The notes under the pieces: generated by a model
Seen by the model: only the letters and a program-made list of their open reading frames with translations
Told to the model about the DNA's origin: nothing
Databases searched by the model: none
Shown: in pieces, positions 8,136-15,975 of the stretch
Layout of the letters: each line of letters starts with the position of its first letter
Position numbering within the stretch: position 1 is the first letter of the stretch
Position numbers and translations under genes: made by a program
Origin: JAGZHZ01 sp963929865
GTDB lineage: Bacteria > Bacillota > Clostridia > Lachnospirales > Lachnospiraceae
Direction of reading: 5' to 3'
NCBI GenBank assembly: GCA_963929865.1
Contig: CAWVKK010000066.1
Location: forward strand, 1-22,580
DNA: 22,580 nt

Positions 8136-9461
8136 TCATTCCCGCCTCAGCGGCATGGGAATGAGAATCCGCAGCTCAAACCAGTCTCCGTCCGTCTGAA
8201 CGTTCATATGACCGTGATACTTCGAGACGGTATACCGGATGCTTTTCAGCCCGTACCCGTGAATCTCCCTCGAGCCTTTTGTCGTGACCGGAAGCCCCTC
8301 CTCAAACTGAAGCGTCTCCTCCAGGATATTGTCAACCTGAATATTCAGAAAACCCTGCTTTTCAAACACGCACACATGGATCAGCCGCTTCTTTTCGTCC
8401 GCTATCTTCTCCTCGCATTCCACGGCGTTACTCAGCGCATTCCCGAAGATCGTGCAGATGTCGATCTCTCTCATGTCATTGAGGTGTTTTCCGTCAATCA
8501 CGCAGGTCATCTCGATGCCGTGGCGCAGACAGTACAGATGTCTGTCCGTCAGCATCGTGTCCAGCACGTCGTTTCCCGTCCTCTTTGCCGCCTCGAAATC
8601 CCGGATTTCCGTCTCGATCTCGGAGAGCCACTCCATATTTTTCTGTGACGGATTCTTTTGGAGCAGAAAAATCATGTGCTTGATGTCATGGTATTTCTGG
8701 TTGATCACAGCGATATTTTCCTGAGAAATCCGGTATTGTCTGTTTTGCTCCTCCATCACCTTCTCAATCAGCACCAGCTCCTGCTTCGTCTTCTCGTTCA
8801 CAAACCACATCTGGTATTCAAAGATGCAGAAAAGCCCGATCAGATCGGCAGCTGTGTGGGAGATGTTAAACCATTCCCCAAAATATGAATAAAAATATCC
8901 AAAGAAGAACGTTGCGCACAAAAAGGCAATCATCCCGATACTGACAAATAAAATCGCTTCATGTCGGGAGACGTCGTTTTTTCTCCGGATCGGAAACAGT
9001 TTCTCTATCCCGTCGAGCGCAAAAAACAAAAATATCATAAAAAGCGCCGTAATCGCCCACGTCGCCGCTGGTATACCGGTTCCTGCCCTCCAGAATCTCT
9101 CCCGGATGTCCATCAGCACAGACCAGGAAAATTCCGCAAACAAAAACGCCTTGATCCAGATACAGAAGATATACCATTTTGACCCTTCACAGCACAGAAA
9201 CAGGAACAGCCACATCAGCGCGCAGTAAAGCGGCATTCGGAAGAACAGCCAGATCATTTCGTTTTGTATGGGGTTATAATGGTCTGTCAGATACAGGGCG
9301 ATGCCAAAAGCCGCCAGCATTCCCGCGCAGACCAGATACAGCGCTGCTCCTGTCCTTTTTTTCTTTTCTCTGACAATGTAGCACACACAGCAGAACCACT
9401 CCGTCAGCGCCGTCAGAAAATACGGTCCGTTCAGCCATAACGCAATCTGTTCCATGCTCAC
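8136..9461 (-). CDS. GHKL sensor histidine kinase (AgrC/VirS-like)
   Basis: This 441-residue membrane sensor kinase partners the response regulator encoded immediately upstream. The first ~210 residues contain about six hydrophobic segments forming the sensor. Then come a coiled linker and the phosphoacceptor His258 in KYHDIKHM. The GHKL ATP-binding domain has the N-box FGNALSNAVE (339-348) and the G-box HGYGLKSI (401-408). This layout is that of peptide- or small-molecule-sensing kinases such as AgrC and VirS. Its ATG overlaps the regulator stop codon by four bases, indicating translational coupling; a second ATG two codons on is also possible. No AgrB or AgrD-like gene is next to it, so the signal is unknown. 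Confidence 0.9.
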   Translation of the reverse strand: MSMEQIALWLNGPYFLTALTEWFCCVCYIVREKKKRTGAALYLVCAGMLAAFGIALYLTDHYNPIQNEMIWLFFRMPLYCALMWLFLFLCCEGSKWYIFCIWIKAFLFAEFSWSVLMDIRERFWRAGTGIPAATWAITALFMIFLFFALDGIEKLFPIRRKNDVSRHEAILFVSIGMIAFLCATFFFGYFYSYFGEWFNISHTAADLIGLFCIFEYQMWFVNEKTKQELVLIEKVMEEQNRQYRISQENIAVINQKYHDIKHMIFLLQKNPSQKNMEWLSEIETEIRDFEAAKRTGNDVLDTMLTDRHLYCLRHGIEMTCVIDGKHLNDMREIDICTIFGNALSNAVECEEKIADEKKRLIHVCVFEKQGFLNIQVDNILEETLQFEEGLPVTTKGSREIHGYGLKSIRYTVSKYHGHMNVQTDGDWFELRILIPMPLRRE

Positions 9462-10162
9462 ACCCCATTCATATAATCTGCCATGACCTGCAGAAATTCT
9501 TTCTTTTTGCTCCGGCTCACCGGAATCTCCTTTTCACACACGATGACAAAGCCTCTCTGAAATCCCTGCACGTATTCCAGGTTGATCAGATAGCTGGCAT
9601 GGCACCGGAAAAAATGGTACGGCTTCAGCTTCTCTTCGATGTCTCTCATCTTCCCCGCCGCGCGGTACGTCTTTTCTTTTGTGCAGATCATCAGGCTGTG
9701 GTCCTGAATTTCCGCATAGCAGATCGAGGAGATGCCGATTTTGTAAATACTGCCCTTTGAGCTGACAGACAGGTACTCTTCCGTCCGCCTTTTGATCCTG
9801 GAAATCGCGCGGGTCAGATACTGAGAGAAGGAAAAATAGGAGACCGGTTTTAAGATATAGTCGAGCGCGTCAACCGCGTATCCGCTGATCGCGTACTGAG
9901 CGAGATTGGTGACAAAAATCAGAACCACCTCCTGGTCCTGCTCCCGGATCAGCCGCGCCGTCGACAGCCCGTCGAGGAAAGGCATGTCGATATCCAGCAA
10001 AATGATATCGTATTCCGGCCGGTAGCGGGCTGTGATCTCATCTCCGCCGGAAAAGCACGTCACCTTCATCTCGCATTGTTTTTCTCTGGCATACTGCTCC
10101 AGATAGCCGCACAGCTGTCTGGCGTAGGACGCCTCATCTTCTACAATTGCAATTCTAATCAT
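9458..10162 (-). CDS. LytTR response regulator (AgrA/VirR-like)
   Basis: This 234-residue DNA-binding regulator is phosphorylated by the kinase encoded downstream. The receiver domain (about 1-120) has the acidic pair in VEDE (8-10), the phosphoacceptor Asp57 in LLDIDMP and the conserved Lys in LKPV. The C-terminal LytTR domain (about 135-234) contains FRCHASYLINLEYV and the PVSRSKKKEF segment, which contacts DNA in this family. The start is set at the ATG at 10162, where GGGTGGGG lies just upstream; a GTG three codons earlier is possible. It is the first gene of a two-gene operon with its own promoter at 10184-10212. The target genes are unknown; esterase copy B is a candidate because of LytTR-like sites before it. 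Confidence 0.92.
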   Translation of the reverse strand: MIRIAIVEDEASYARQLCGYLEQYAREKQCEMKVTCFSGGDEITARYRPEYDIILLDIDMPFLDGLSTARLIREQDQEVVLIFVTNLAQYAISGYAVDALDYILKPVSYFSFSQYLTRAISRIKRRTEEYLSVSSKGSIYKIGISSICYAEIQDHSLMICTKEKTYRAAGKMRDIEEKLKPYHFFRCHASYLINLEYVQGFQRGFVIVCEKEIPVSRSKKKEFLQVMADYMNGV

Positions 10163-10183
10163 ATTCCCCACCCGTTTTTTTCA

Positions 10184-10212
10184 ATTTTAGCACGGTTGGG
10201 AAACCGGTTCAA
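10184..10212 (-). promoter_or_regulatory. Promoter of the LytTR/GHKL pair, with a palindrome in the spacer
   Basis: On the minus strand TTGAAC (10207-10212) and TAAAAT (10184-10189) are separated by exactly 17 bases, with a TG one base before the -10 (extended -10). The spacer holds CGGTT-TCCC-AACCG, a five-base-pair inverted repeat that could bind a regulator. The transcript start is about 15 bases before the gene. Confidence 0.6.
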
Positions 10213-10251
10213 TCATCATCCGCCGCTCGGACTTCTTTTTGGCTTTGCCTC

Positions 10252-11274
10252 TTAGTCCGCGTTTAGATAGACGTCCTCTTTGAGATGGAAGCCGTCCGCG
10301 ATCACCGTCGATTCCATGTTTTCCTCTGTCACGGCGATCGGCTCCAGAAATACGCTCGGGATCTCATACGTGCCGTCAAACAGGACGGTCTCCTCCTCCA
10401 TCTTCTCCCCCTGCGCCATCTTTATCAGCAGTGACGCCGCCGCGCTTGCCAGCTCGTCCACCGGCTTATAGACCGTCATGTCCTGCGTTCCCTCGACGAT
10501 TCTCTGGCACGCGTCCAGATCGGCGTCCTGTCCGACCACAACAATCTCCCCCGCCATCTGGTGCTGCGCCAGCGTTGTGATCGTCTGTCCGGCGAGCGAA
10601 TCGTTTCCGCACATGATCCCCTGCGCCTGCTCCACCAGATCCATGTTCTCATTCAGGTAATGCTCCACTTCGTCGGAATCCCAGTTTATCACGTACGTCG
10701 TGTCCAGGACCTCCAGCTTTTTCTTCTCAATCGCTTCCAGAAATCCTTTTTCCACGTAGTGGACATTGTTGTCCTCCAGAGGACCGCAGATCATCAGGAT
10801 TTTGCTCCCTTCCTCCAGCCGCTCTGCCATCGCCTCCCCCATCAGCCTCCCGACCTTTTCATTGTCGAACGAGATATACCCGTCTGTCCCCCCGTTCTTG
10901 ACAAGTCTGTCATATGAGAGCACCGGTATCCCCTGCGCCTGTGCTTTTTTGATCTCCCCTTCCAGGCTCTCGGAATCGATCGCCACGACTGCGATCGCGT
11001 CCATTTTCTGGTCAATCAGATATTCCATCTGCTGCGCCTGTCTTTCCTTGTCGCCGTTTGCATTCTGGACGTTCACTTCCGCGCCCAGCTCTTTCAGGGC
11101 TGAGACAAGCACGTCTCTGTCTTTTTGCCATCTCGGAATCACATATGTGTCAAACAGCAGACCAATCTTTTTCTTCTGCGTCTCTTCCTGCGGCGTATCC
11201 CTTTTGTCTTCTGCGCATCCCCAGCAGAGGAGGAGAACCGCCAGGACAATCACAATGCTTCTAATCCTTTTCAT
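10252..11274 (-). CDS. XylF-like sugar-binding lipoprotein of the sensor operon
   Basis: This 340-residue exported binding protein has a Peripla_BP_4 fold. The signal peptide ends in LLLCWGC (Cys20), an imperfect lipobox, so it is probably a lipoprotein tethered outside the membrane. The mature part is strongly XylF-like: IPRWQKDRDVLVSALKELGA, VLSYDRLVKNGG and VVGQDADLDACQRI. D-xylose or a similar pentose is the likely ligand. Its ATG overlaps the stop codon of the YesN-like regulator by four bases (ATGA), with AAGGAGAGGG upstream, so it is co-translated with the sensor genes rather than with a transporter. It may load the sensor or provide extra substrate capture for an ABC importer. A hairpin (CGGACT/AGTCCG) spans its stop codon, but no T-run follows. 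Confidence 0.9.
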   Translation of the reverse strand: MKRIRSIVIVLAVLLLCWGCAEDKRDTPQEETQKKKIGLLFDTYVIPRWQKDRDVLVSALKELGAEVNVQNANGDKERQAQQMEYLIDQKMDAIAVVAIDSESLEGEIKKAQAQGIPVLSYDRLVKNGGTDGYISFDNEKVGRLMGEAMAERLEEGSKILMICGPLEDNNVHYVEKGFLEAIEKKKLEVLDTTYVINWDSDEVEHYLNENMDLVEQAQGIMCGNDSLAGQTITTLAQHQMAGEIVVVGQDADLDACQRIVEGTQDMTVYKPVDELASAAASLLIKMAQGEKMEEETVLFDGTYEIPSVFLEPIAVTEENMESTVIADGFHLKEDVYLNAD

Positions 11275-12866
11275 GCTTCCCTCTCCTTATATTCAGACGG
11301 GGAAATTCCCACATTTTTTTTGAACGTATGGCTGAAGTAGTTCGGGTTGGAATACCCGACGGCGTCGCTGATCTCCTTCATGCTCATCTGAGTTTCGCGC
11401 AGCAGCTTTTTCGCCTTTTCGATCCGTATCTTCGTCAGGTATTCGATAAAATTTTCTCCCGTCTCCTTTTTAAACAGCTTGCTGAAGTAATACGGGCTGA
11501 TCTGCACTTTCTTCGACACCTCGTCCAGGGACAGATCCTGCATAAAGCGGCTCTGGATATACTCTTTTGCACTCCGGATCAGATCTACGGCGAGCTCCTC
11601 CTTCTCCTGCCTGATTTTATGGCAGACGTTTCGGATTTTCTCCAAAAACCAGTGCTTCAGCTCCTCATAGTTCTGCACCTTGATCATCTGGTCCAGATAT
11701 CCGCCGCGCAGCTCCAGGCTTTCTGCCGCCGTCCCGCTGCCGTATTTCAGGTTTTCCGCCTTGAGGACGATCTCCAGCACTTTCATTTTCACTTCCTGCC
11801 CCATTTCCTGGTACTCCTGCTTCATCCAGAAGATCAGCCCTTCTGCCTTGTACTCCGCAAGCTGTGCGTTTCCCTCTTCCGCCGCGTCGAGCAGTTCCTT
11901 TTCGAGGATGACCGGATAGACGGGCATATTTTTGTGAAACGGCAGATCGCGGAAATGGATCACCACGCCTTTTGCGTATTCCATCGATCTGACCGCCTCA
12001 TGGTATGACTCATACGCGCTCGTCATCTCGCAGACAGATCCGATCGCCGCCTGAAAATGCGCGTCCAGCTTTCGCCCCAGCTCATGGCACATCTTTCTCG
12101 CCTTCTCAATGATACCGATGCGCGCCTCGTACTCTTCCTCCTGCGAAACCATCGGGAACGGCACATAGACTGTCACCGTATTGCCCATCACGCTTCCGAC
12201 CGCGCACCGGAAAAAATCCTTGATCAGCTCTCTCATTTTTCCGTACTGCGCATTCATCCGGATGCTGACCGCCACCGTGTTTGCGCTTTCCTCCCTGTTC
12301 CGGTCAAAAAAGCGCAGCACCATCGCAAAACCCGACTCCTCTTTGATGTCCAGAAGCTTTCGGAATTCCTCCGCGTCGCTGTGGTGAATCTTTTCAAAGA
12401 TCATGCTGTACACAAAACCGTTCTCGATAATCGGGACTACAATCTCCAGCTTCTCCCGGATTTTCAGGTCGCGGCTTCTTTTTTCTCTCACCTGGTCGAC
12501 CTGCCCCATGGCTTCCTTGATATTCTGGACAATCTCATCCTTTTTCAGCGGTTTGTTCAGATAGGACATGGCGCCCAGCTTGATCGCCTCTTTGGCATAG
12601 TCAAATTTGTCATACGCGCTCAGAATCAGAAAAATGCTCGACGGGCTTGTCGTCTTGATCTCCTTCATCGCTTCAATTCCGTTGATTCCGGGCATTTTGA
12701 TATCCATAAAAATAAGATCCGGGTGAAAATGCTCGGCGATCTCAATCGCGTCTCTTCCGCTTTTCGCCGTCTGAATCACGCATTGACCCGGAAAATTTCT
12801 CTCTATGATAAAAGTCAGCGCCTCGATCACAATTCCCTCATCGTCCGCAATTAAAATTTTGTACAT
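11271..12866 (-). CDS. YesN-like response regulator with AraC DNA-binding domain
   Basis: This 531-residue cytoplasmic regulator probably activates sugar uptake or catabolism genes. The receiver domain (1-125) has IADDEG, phosphoacceptor Asp55 in LIFMDIKMP and Lys in LNKPLKKDE. A long middle region (about 130-420) is typical of this class. The C-terminal ~100 residues form an AraC-type double helix-turn-helix: LSLDEVSKKVQISPYYFSKLF, then MKEISDAVGYSNPNYFSHTF. The start is set at ATG 12866 after AGAGGGAGAG. A GTG at 12896 overlaps the kinase stop codon but would add ten residues before the conserved MYKILIADDE. It lies between the YesM-like kinase and the XylF-like lipoprotein genes in one operon. 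Confidence 0.93.
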   Translation of the reverse strand: MYKILIADDEGIVIEALTFIIERNFPGQCVIQTAKSGRDAIEIAEHFHPDLIFMDIKMPGINGIEAMKEIKTTSPSSIFLILSAYDKFDYAKEAIKLGAMSYLNKPLKKDEIVQNIKEAMGQVDQVREKRSRDLKIREKLEIVVPIIENGFVYSMIFEKIHHSDAEEFRKLLDIKEESGFAMVLRFFDRNREESANTVAVSIRMNAQYGKMRELIKDFFRCAVGSVMGNTVTVYVPFPMVSQEEEYEARIGIIEKARKMCHELGRKLDAHFQAAIGSVCEMTSAYESYHEAVRSMEYAKGVVIHFRDLPFHKNMPVYPVILEKELLDAAEEGNAQLAEYKAEGLIFWMKQEYQEMGQEVKMKVLEIVLKAENLKYGSGTAAESLELRGGYLDQMIKVQNYEELKHWFLEKIRNVCHKIRQEKEELAVDLIRSAKEYIQSRFMQDLSLDEVSKKVQISPYYFSKLFKKETGENFIEYLTKIRIEKAKKLLRETQMSMKEISDAVGYSNPNYFSHTFKKNVGISPSEYKEREA

Positions 12867-12892
12867 CTCTCTCCCTCTTTTCTGTCTTTTCC

Positions 12893-14380
12893 TCACCCGA
12901 AGGGCAGGAAGATCACAACCTCTGTCCCCGTATCCGTCCCGCCGCTTGTGATTTCAATCACATCCTCAGCCTCTGTAAACATCCTCAGTCTTCCGATCAC
13001 GTTGTCCAGTCCGATTCCGTGCGCCGCTTCCTTTTCCGGCACCGTCTGCTTCACATCCCTGTTCTTGACCGCCCTGATCTGTTCCTTTGTCATCCCGCAC
13101 CCGTAATCGCGGATCGAGATGCAGCAGCAGTCGTCTTCTCTTCCTGCCTGCAGGTCAATCCTCTTTTCTCCTTCTCTGTTCCGGTATCCGTGCTGGATAC
13201 TGTTTTCCACAATCGGCTGCAAAATCATCCTGGGAATCCTGCATTCCCGCGCCGCCTCCTCGATCTGGCAGACGAGACGGATCTCGTCTGAAAACCGCAC
13301 GTTCAAAATATACACATAGTTCTCGACCAGCTCCACTTCCTCGCCGAGGGTCGTGATCTCCTTCCCCTTCTGGATGTTATAGCGGAAAAATTCGGAAACC
13401 TTGTGGATATACGTGTACGTCTCATCCGCCCCCTCCATCATGGCCAGCTGCGCGCCGGCGTTGAGCGTGTTGAACAGAAAATGCGGATGAATCTGTGCCT
13501 GCAGATATTTCAGCTGGGCGTCTTTTAGGTGCGCCTCCATCAAAATTTCCTTTTCCTTCATCGCGTTTTCCAGCTCCATGCTCTCCTTCTGCCTCTCCAT
13601 GTAGAACCGCAGGCTGGAAACCATCCGGTTGAATTCTTCCGTCACAATCCCCACCTCATCCCTCGTCCCGGACTCTTCTATCTGCACTTCCAGATCCCCG
13701 CTTCCCACCCTTCTCGCCGTGGCCGCGAGCTGCTTGAGCGGTCTTGTAAAGCGGGACGTCAGAAGCTCCAGAAGCGCCACGCTCGTCATTCCTATGACGG
13801 CTAAGATCACGATATTCACAGACTCGGAATATTCCATCGATTCCATCAGGCTCTGGTAGTGGATGGAGTTGCTGTGAAACTGCAGATTGTTCAGCCCGTA
13901 AATCCCGGCGTCGAGATACTGGTACAGTCTGGACGCCGCCAGAAAGCTTTTCTCATATTTCTCAATGTTTCTCCCCAGCTTTGCGCCGATCGCCTGGTCT
14001 AACAGCTTTAGATATTCCTCAGACAGATTCCGGATGTTTTTTTCCATGATCAGGTTTTCGTCGTTTACAATCTCATTGTTTAAATTCCGTGACATCCGTT
14101 CATGCTGATTCACGCAGTCATAGTACGTCTCCAGGGAATCTCTGTCTTTTGTGTTGAGATAGACGGAGACTGCCTGCTGCATCTGCTTTAGATTTTTCTG
14201 CATCTCCATCAGATTGGAGTTGCTCTTATACGTCTGTTCGATCTGCCTTGCTTTTCTCTGCGTTCCGCCGTACAGCGCGAGGCTTGCCGCAAAAATCACA
14301 AAAAAAATGGTCAGAAATACAAGGATCAGCTTGACCTGAATCCCATAAAAGCTAAGATTTCGTATCTTCTTGTTTTCCAT
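12893..14380 (-). CDS. YesM-like sensor histidine kinase
   Basis: This 495-residue membrane kinase pairs with the YesN-like regulator. TM1 is at about 17-38, an extracellular helical sensor at about 40-185, TM2 at 188-208 and a HAMP domain at 209-260. The His_kinase/GHKL module follows, with phosphoacceptor His298 in AQIHPHFLFNTLN, the N-box ILQPIVENSIQHGY (386-399), and the G-boxes DYGCGM and HGIGLDNV. The extracellular part is all-helical with no ligand-binding fold, which fits a kinase that reads an external binding protein. The gene overlaps the upstream binding-protein gene by 29 bases, so the two are translationally coupled. This matches the known XylFII-LytS/YesN three-component logic of clostridia. 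Confidence 0.93.
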   Translation of the reverse strand: MENKKIRNLSFYGIQVKLILVFLTIFFVIFAASLALYGGTQRKARQIEQTYKSNSNLMEMQKNLKQMQQAVSVYLNTKDRDSLETYYDCVNQHERMSRNLNNEIVNDENLIMEKNIRNLSEEYLKLLDQAIGAKLGRNIEKYEKSFLAASRLYQYLDAGIYGLNNLQFHSNSIHYQSLMESMEYSESVNIVILAVIGMTSVALLELLTSRFTRPLKQLAATARRVGSGDLEVQIEESGTRDEVGIVTEEFNRMVSSLRFYMERQKESMELENAMKEKEILMEAHLKDAQLKYLQAQIHPHFLFNTLNAGAQLAMMEGADETYTYIHKVSEFFRYNIQKGKEITTLGEEVELVENYVYILNVRFSDEIRLVCQIEEAARECRIPRMILQPIVENSIQHGYRNREGEKRIDLQAGREDDCCCISIRDYGCGMTKEQIRAVKNRDVKQTVPEKEAAHGIGLDNVIGRLRMFTEAEDVIEITSGGTDTGTEVVIFLPFG

Positions 14381-15389
14381 TCTCCCGGTATTCCTCCAGA
14401 TTCTCTCTTGTCACCGTGTTGACGTCGATGGAGACGTAATCGCTGACCTCATGCTCTGTGAGATATTCCAGAAAGACGTCGACGCACGCCCTGCCGATGT
14501 CCCGCGCGCTCACCGCAAGCGTCGCGGACACGGATCCGTTTTCAATCGCCTTGAGCACATTTTCTGACGTATAGTACCCCAGCACTTTCGTCGTGTTGAC
14601 CTTATTGTAGTCGACGACCAGGCGGCTGACGCTGATCGTCTCCTTCTCCCCCATGCAGATGATAATGTCCGGCACGTCCTCCTCCTGCTCCGAGATCAGC
14701 TTTTGTCTGACCTGCTCCTCGACGTCGAAGATCGTTCTGTTTTTCGCATTTAAGGATGAAATCTCAATCTCGTCTCCGTTCTCCTGCTCGTTCAGAATAT
14801 CCCTCAGCCCTGTATAGACGAGGTGCGTCCCTGCCTCGTCCATGATCTCGCTTGTAATCAGAAGAATCCTCCTGACTTGCTTTCCTTCTCTCTCTATCAT
14901 CTGAATCTGCCTGCCGTATTCACATCCGATGTCGTAGCTGCCCATGCTGACATAGCTCTCCCTGCTGCTGTTCTCGCAGTCATCGAGGACTGTGATGACA
15001 GGGATCTGCGCCTCTTCCGCCTCGTCGATCCCCGCTTTCGTCTCGTCGCTCTGATCTCCCTGGATCAAGATGGCGTCCGCCTTCATCGCCACTGCCATCT
15101 TCAGAAAATCCGCCTTTGTATACTCCTCCGAAAAAACATCCTTCAGGTTTTCCAGATAGATTCCGGACTGCTCCGCATACGCCTTCGTCTCCCTGTAGAT
15201 CTCACTCCAAAATACATCCTCCATGTCATCGGCGATAAAGATCATGTGATAATCGAGCGCTTTTCCCTCCTTCTCGGTATGGTTTCCGTCCATATAAAAA
15301 AAAGAAAGAACTGTAAAAAAAAGGACTGCAGACGATGCTGCAATCACGGCAGATACTCTTTTTCCTTTTCCCTGTGCTTTCCCCGCCAT
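14352..15389 (-). CDS. Membrane-anchored sugar-binding sensor protein (XylFII-like)
   Basis: This 345-residue protein has a Peripla_BP_4 fold and an uncleaved N-terminal membrane helix (about 12-33), with no lipobox and no clear signal peptidase site. The binding domain begins at YHMIFIADDMEDVFWSEI. It has features of the family (AVAMKADAILIQGDQ, IPVITVLDD, VLGYYTSENVLKAI) but lacks the Arg-Trp sugar-stacking start of the other two binding proteins here. Placed first in the operon and overlapping the kinase gene by 29 bases, it is best read as the sensing partner of the YesM-like kinase, as XylFII is for LytS. Start ATG 15389 follows GGAAAGGG. The ligand is unknown and need not be xylose. Confidence 0.88.
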   Translation of the reverse strand: MAGKAQGKGKRVSAVIAASSAVLFFTVLSFFYMDGNHTEKEGKALDYHMIFIADDMEDVFWSEIYRETKAYAEQSGIYLENLKDVFSEEYTKADFLKMAVAMKADAILIQGDQSDETKAGIDEAEEAQIPVITVLDDCENSSRESYVSMGSYDIGCEYGRQIQMIEREGKQVRRILLITSEIMDEAGTHLVYTGLRDILNEQENGDEIEISSLNAKNRTIFDVEEQVRQKLISEQEEDVPDIIICMGEKETISVSRLVVDYNKVNTTKVLGYYTSENVLKAIENGSVSATLAVSARDIGRACVDVFLEYLTEHEVSDYVSIDVNTVTRENLEEYRENGKQEDTKS

Positions 15390-15417
15390 CTTTTCCCTTT
15401 CCTATCGCTTTTTCTTC

Positions 15418-15449
15418 ATTATATCATACCATTTTTCTGCTTTTTACAA
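15418..15449 (-). promoter_or_regulatory. Promoter region of the sensor operon
   Basis: On the minus strand two overlapping -10 candidates occur: extended TGG-TATGAT (15423-15431) and TATAAT (15418-15423). A -35-like TTGTAA lies at 15444-15449, with 15- and 20-base spacers respectively. An A/T palindrome (about 15445-15461, ACAAAAA...TTTTTGT) covers the -35. Start sites would be about 25-35 bases before the gene. Confidence 0.5.
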
Positions 15450-15541
15450 AAAATTTTTGTCATCTCATGATGATTTTTGACTTATCTTTTCTTTCTTGCT
15501 GTTCTATGTGTGTTTTTTTGTCATCGCCGGAAATCTGTTCC

Positions 15542-15609
15542 AAAACGCAAAAAGGCAGAGCCGCATTTCGTCTAAACCGCAGCTCTGTCATTTTTTTATG
15601 CCGCGTTTT
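15542..15609. terminator. Bidirectional terminator with alternative pairing
   Basis: CAGAGCCGC (15556-15564) pairs with GCAGCTCTG (15579-15587) around a 14-base loop. On the plus strand seven T follow (15591-15597), and on the minus strand five T follow, so it can stop transcription both ways. The outer AAAACGC (15542-15548) and GCGTTTT (15603-15609) extend the palindrome. A further ten-base perfect inverted repeat, AGGCAGAGCC (15553-15562) with GGCTCTGCCT (15619-15628), competes with the inner hairpin. Confidence 0.65.
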
Positions 15610-15639
15610 CCAAAATGAGGCTCTGCCTCCTTACCATCT

Positions 15640-15692
15640 CAAAAAAAATATCCTGTACAGACCAGCGTTTTGACTGCTCTTATACAGGATAT
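15640..15692 (-). terminator. Terminator of the agrD-like transcript
   Basis: On the minus strand ATATCCTGTA (15683-15692) pairs perfectly with TACAGGATAT (15648-15657) over ten bases with a 25-base loop, followed by eight T (15641-15648). It lies about 285 bases after the agrD-like stop codon, the only gene that could feed it from that side nearby. Confidence 0.7.
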
Positions 15693-15975
15693 CCCGCCTC
15701 TTCGGCAATTCAGTTTCCAGATACTCTTTTTCTTTTTCTCTTTTGTATTTTACCCCTCTGTTAGGCAATCAGTGGTTTTTCTTTTGTATCATCATCAAAT
15801 GAAACGGGTTCATTTTGATTATATTTAAATCTGAACAGCCCGCGAGGCTTTCGCGCCGTCCCGAAAACTATTCAGATTTAAAATTGAGGTGTATGGATTG
15901 CTTACTGTTCTCTCTCCCTTTGAGGATTCCGGAATTTTTCCGGTTGAACATACCTGTATTTCTGGAATCTTCCCT
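15693..15975 (-). other. Structured non-coding stretch downstream of the agrD-like ORF
   Basis: There is no convincing gene in these 283 bases on either strand. The stretch contains several exact inverted repeats: TTTAAATCTGAA (15824-15835) with TTCAGATTTAAA (15871-15882), which encloses CGCGA/TCGCG (15841-15855); CCGGAA-TTT-TTCCGG (15929-15943); and AAATGAA-ACGGG-TTCATTT near 15797-15815. Lying between the agrD-like ORF and a strong terminator, it would form a highly structured 3' portion of that transcript. Confidence 0.5.
15824..15882. repeat. 12-base perfect inverted repeat with internal hairpin
   Basis: TTTAAATCTGAA at 15824-15835 and its exact reverse complement at 15871-15882 enclose 35 bases, which themselves contain CGCGA-GGCTT-TCGCG (15841-15855). 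There is no T-run on either side, so it is not a terminator. It may be part of a structured RNA, a protein site, or the remnant of a small mobile element. Confidence 0.6.

Noticed and set aside
8082..8648. Long plus-strand ORF opposite the GHKL kinase
   Set aside because: Antisense shadow of a well-supported gene; no start signals or family features.
12057..12854. 265-codon plus-strand ORF opposite the YesN-like regulator
   Set aside because: Mirror of a real coding frame, rich in residues typical of antisense reading, no ribosome binding site.
15868..15951. 27-codon minus-strand ORF downstream of the agrD-like ORF
   Set aside because: No adequate ribosome binding site, no recognisable motif, and it runs through the inverted repeats; judged chance.
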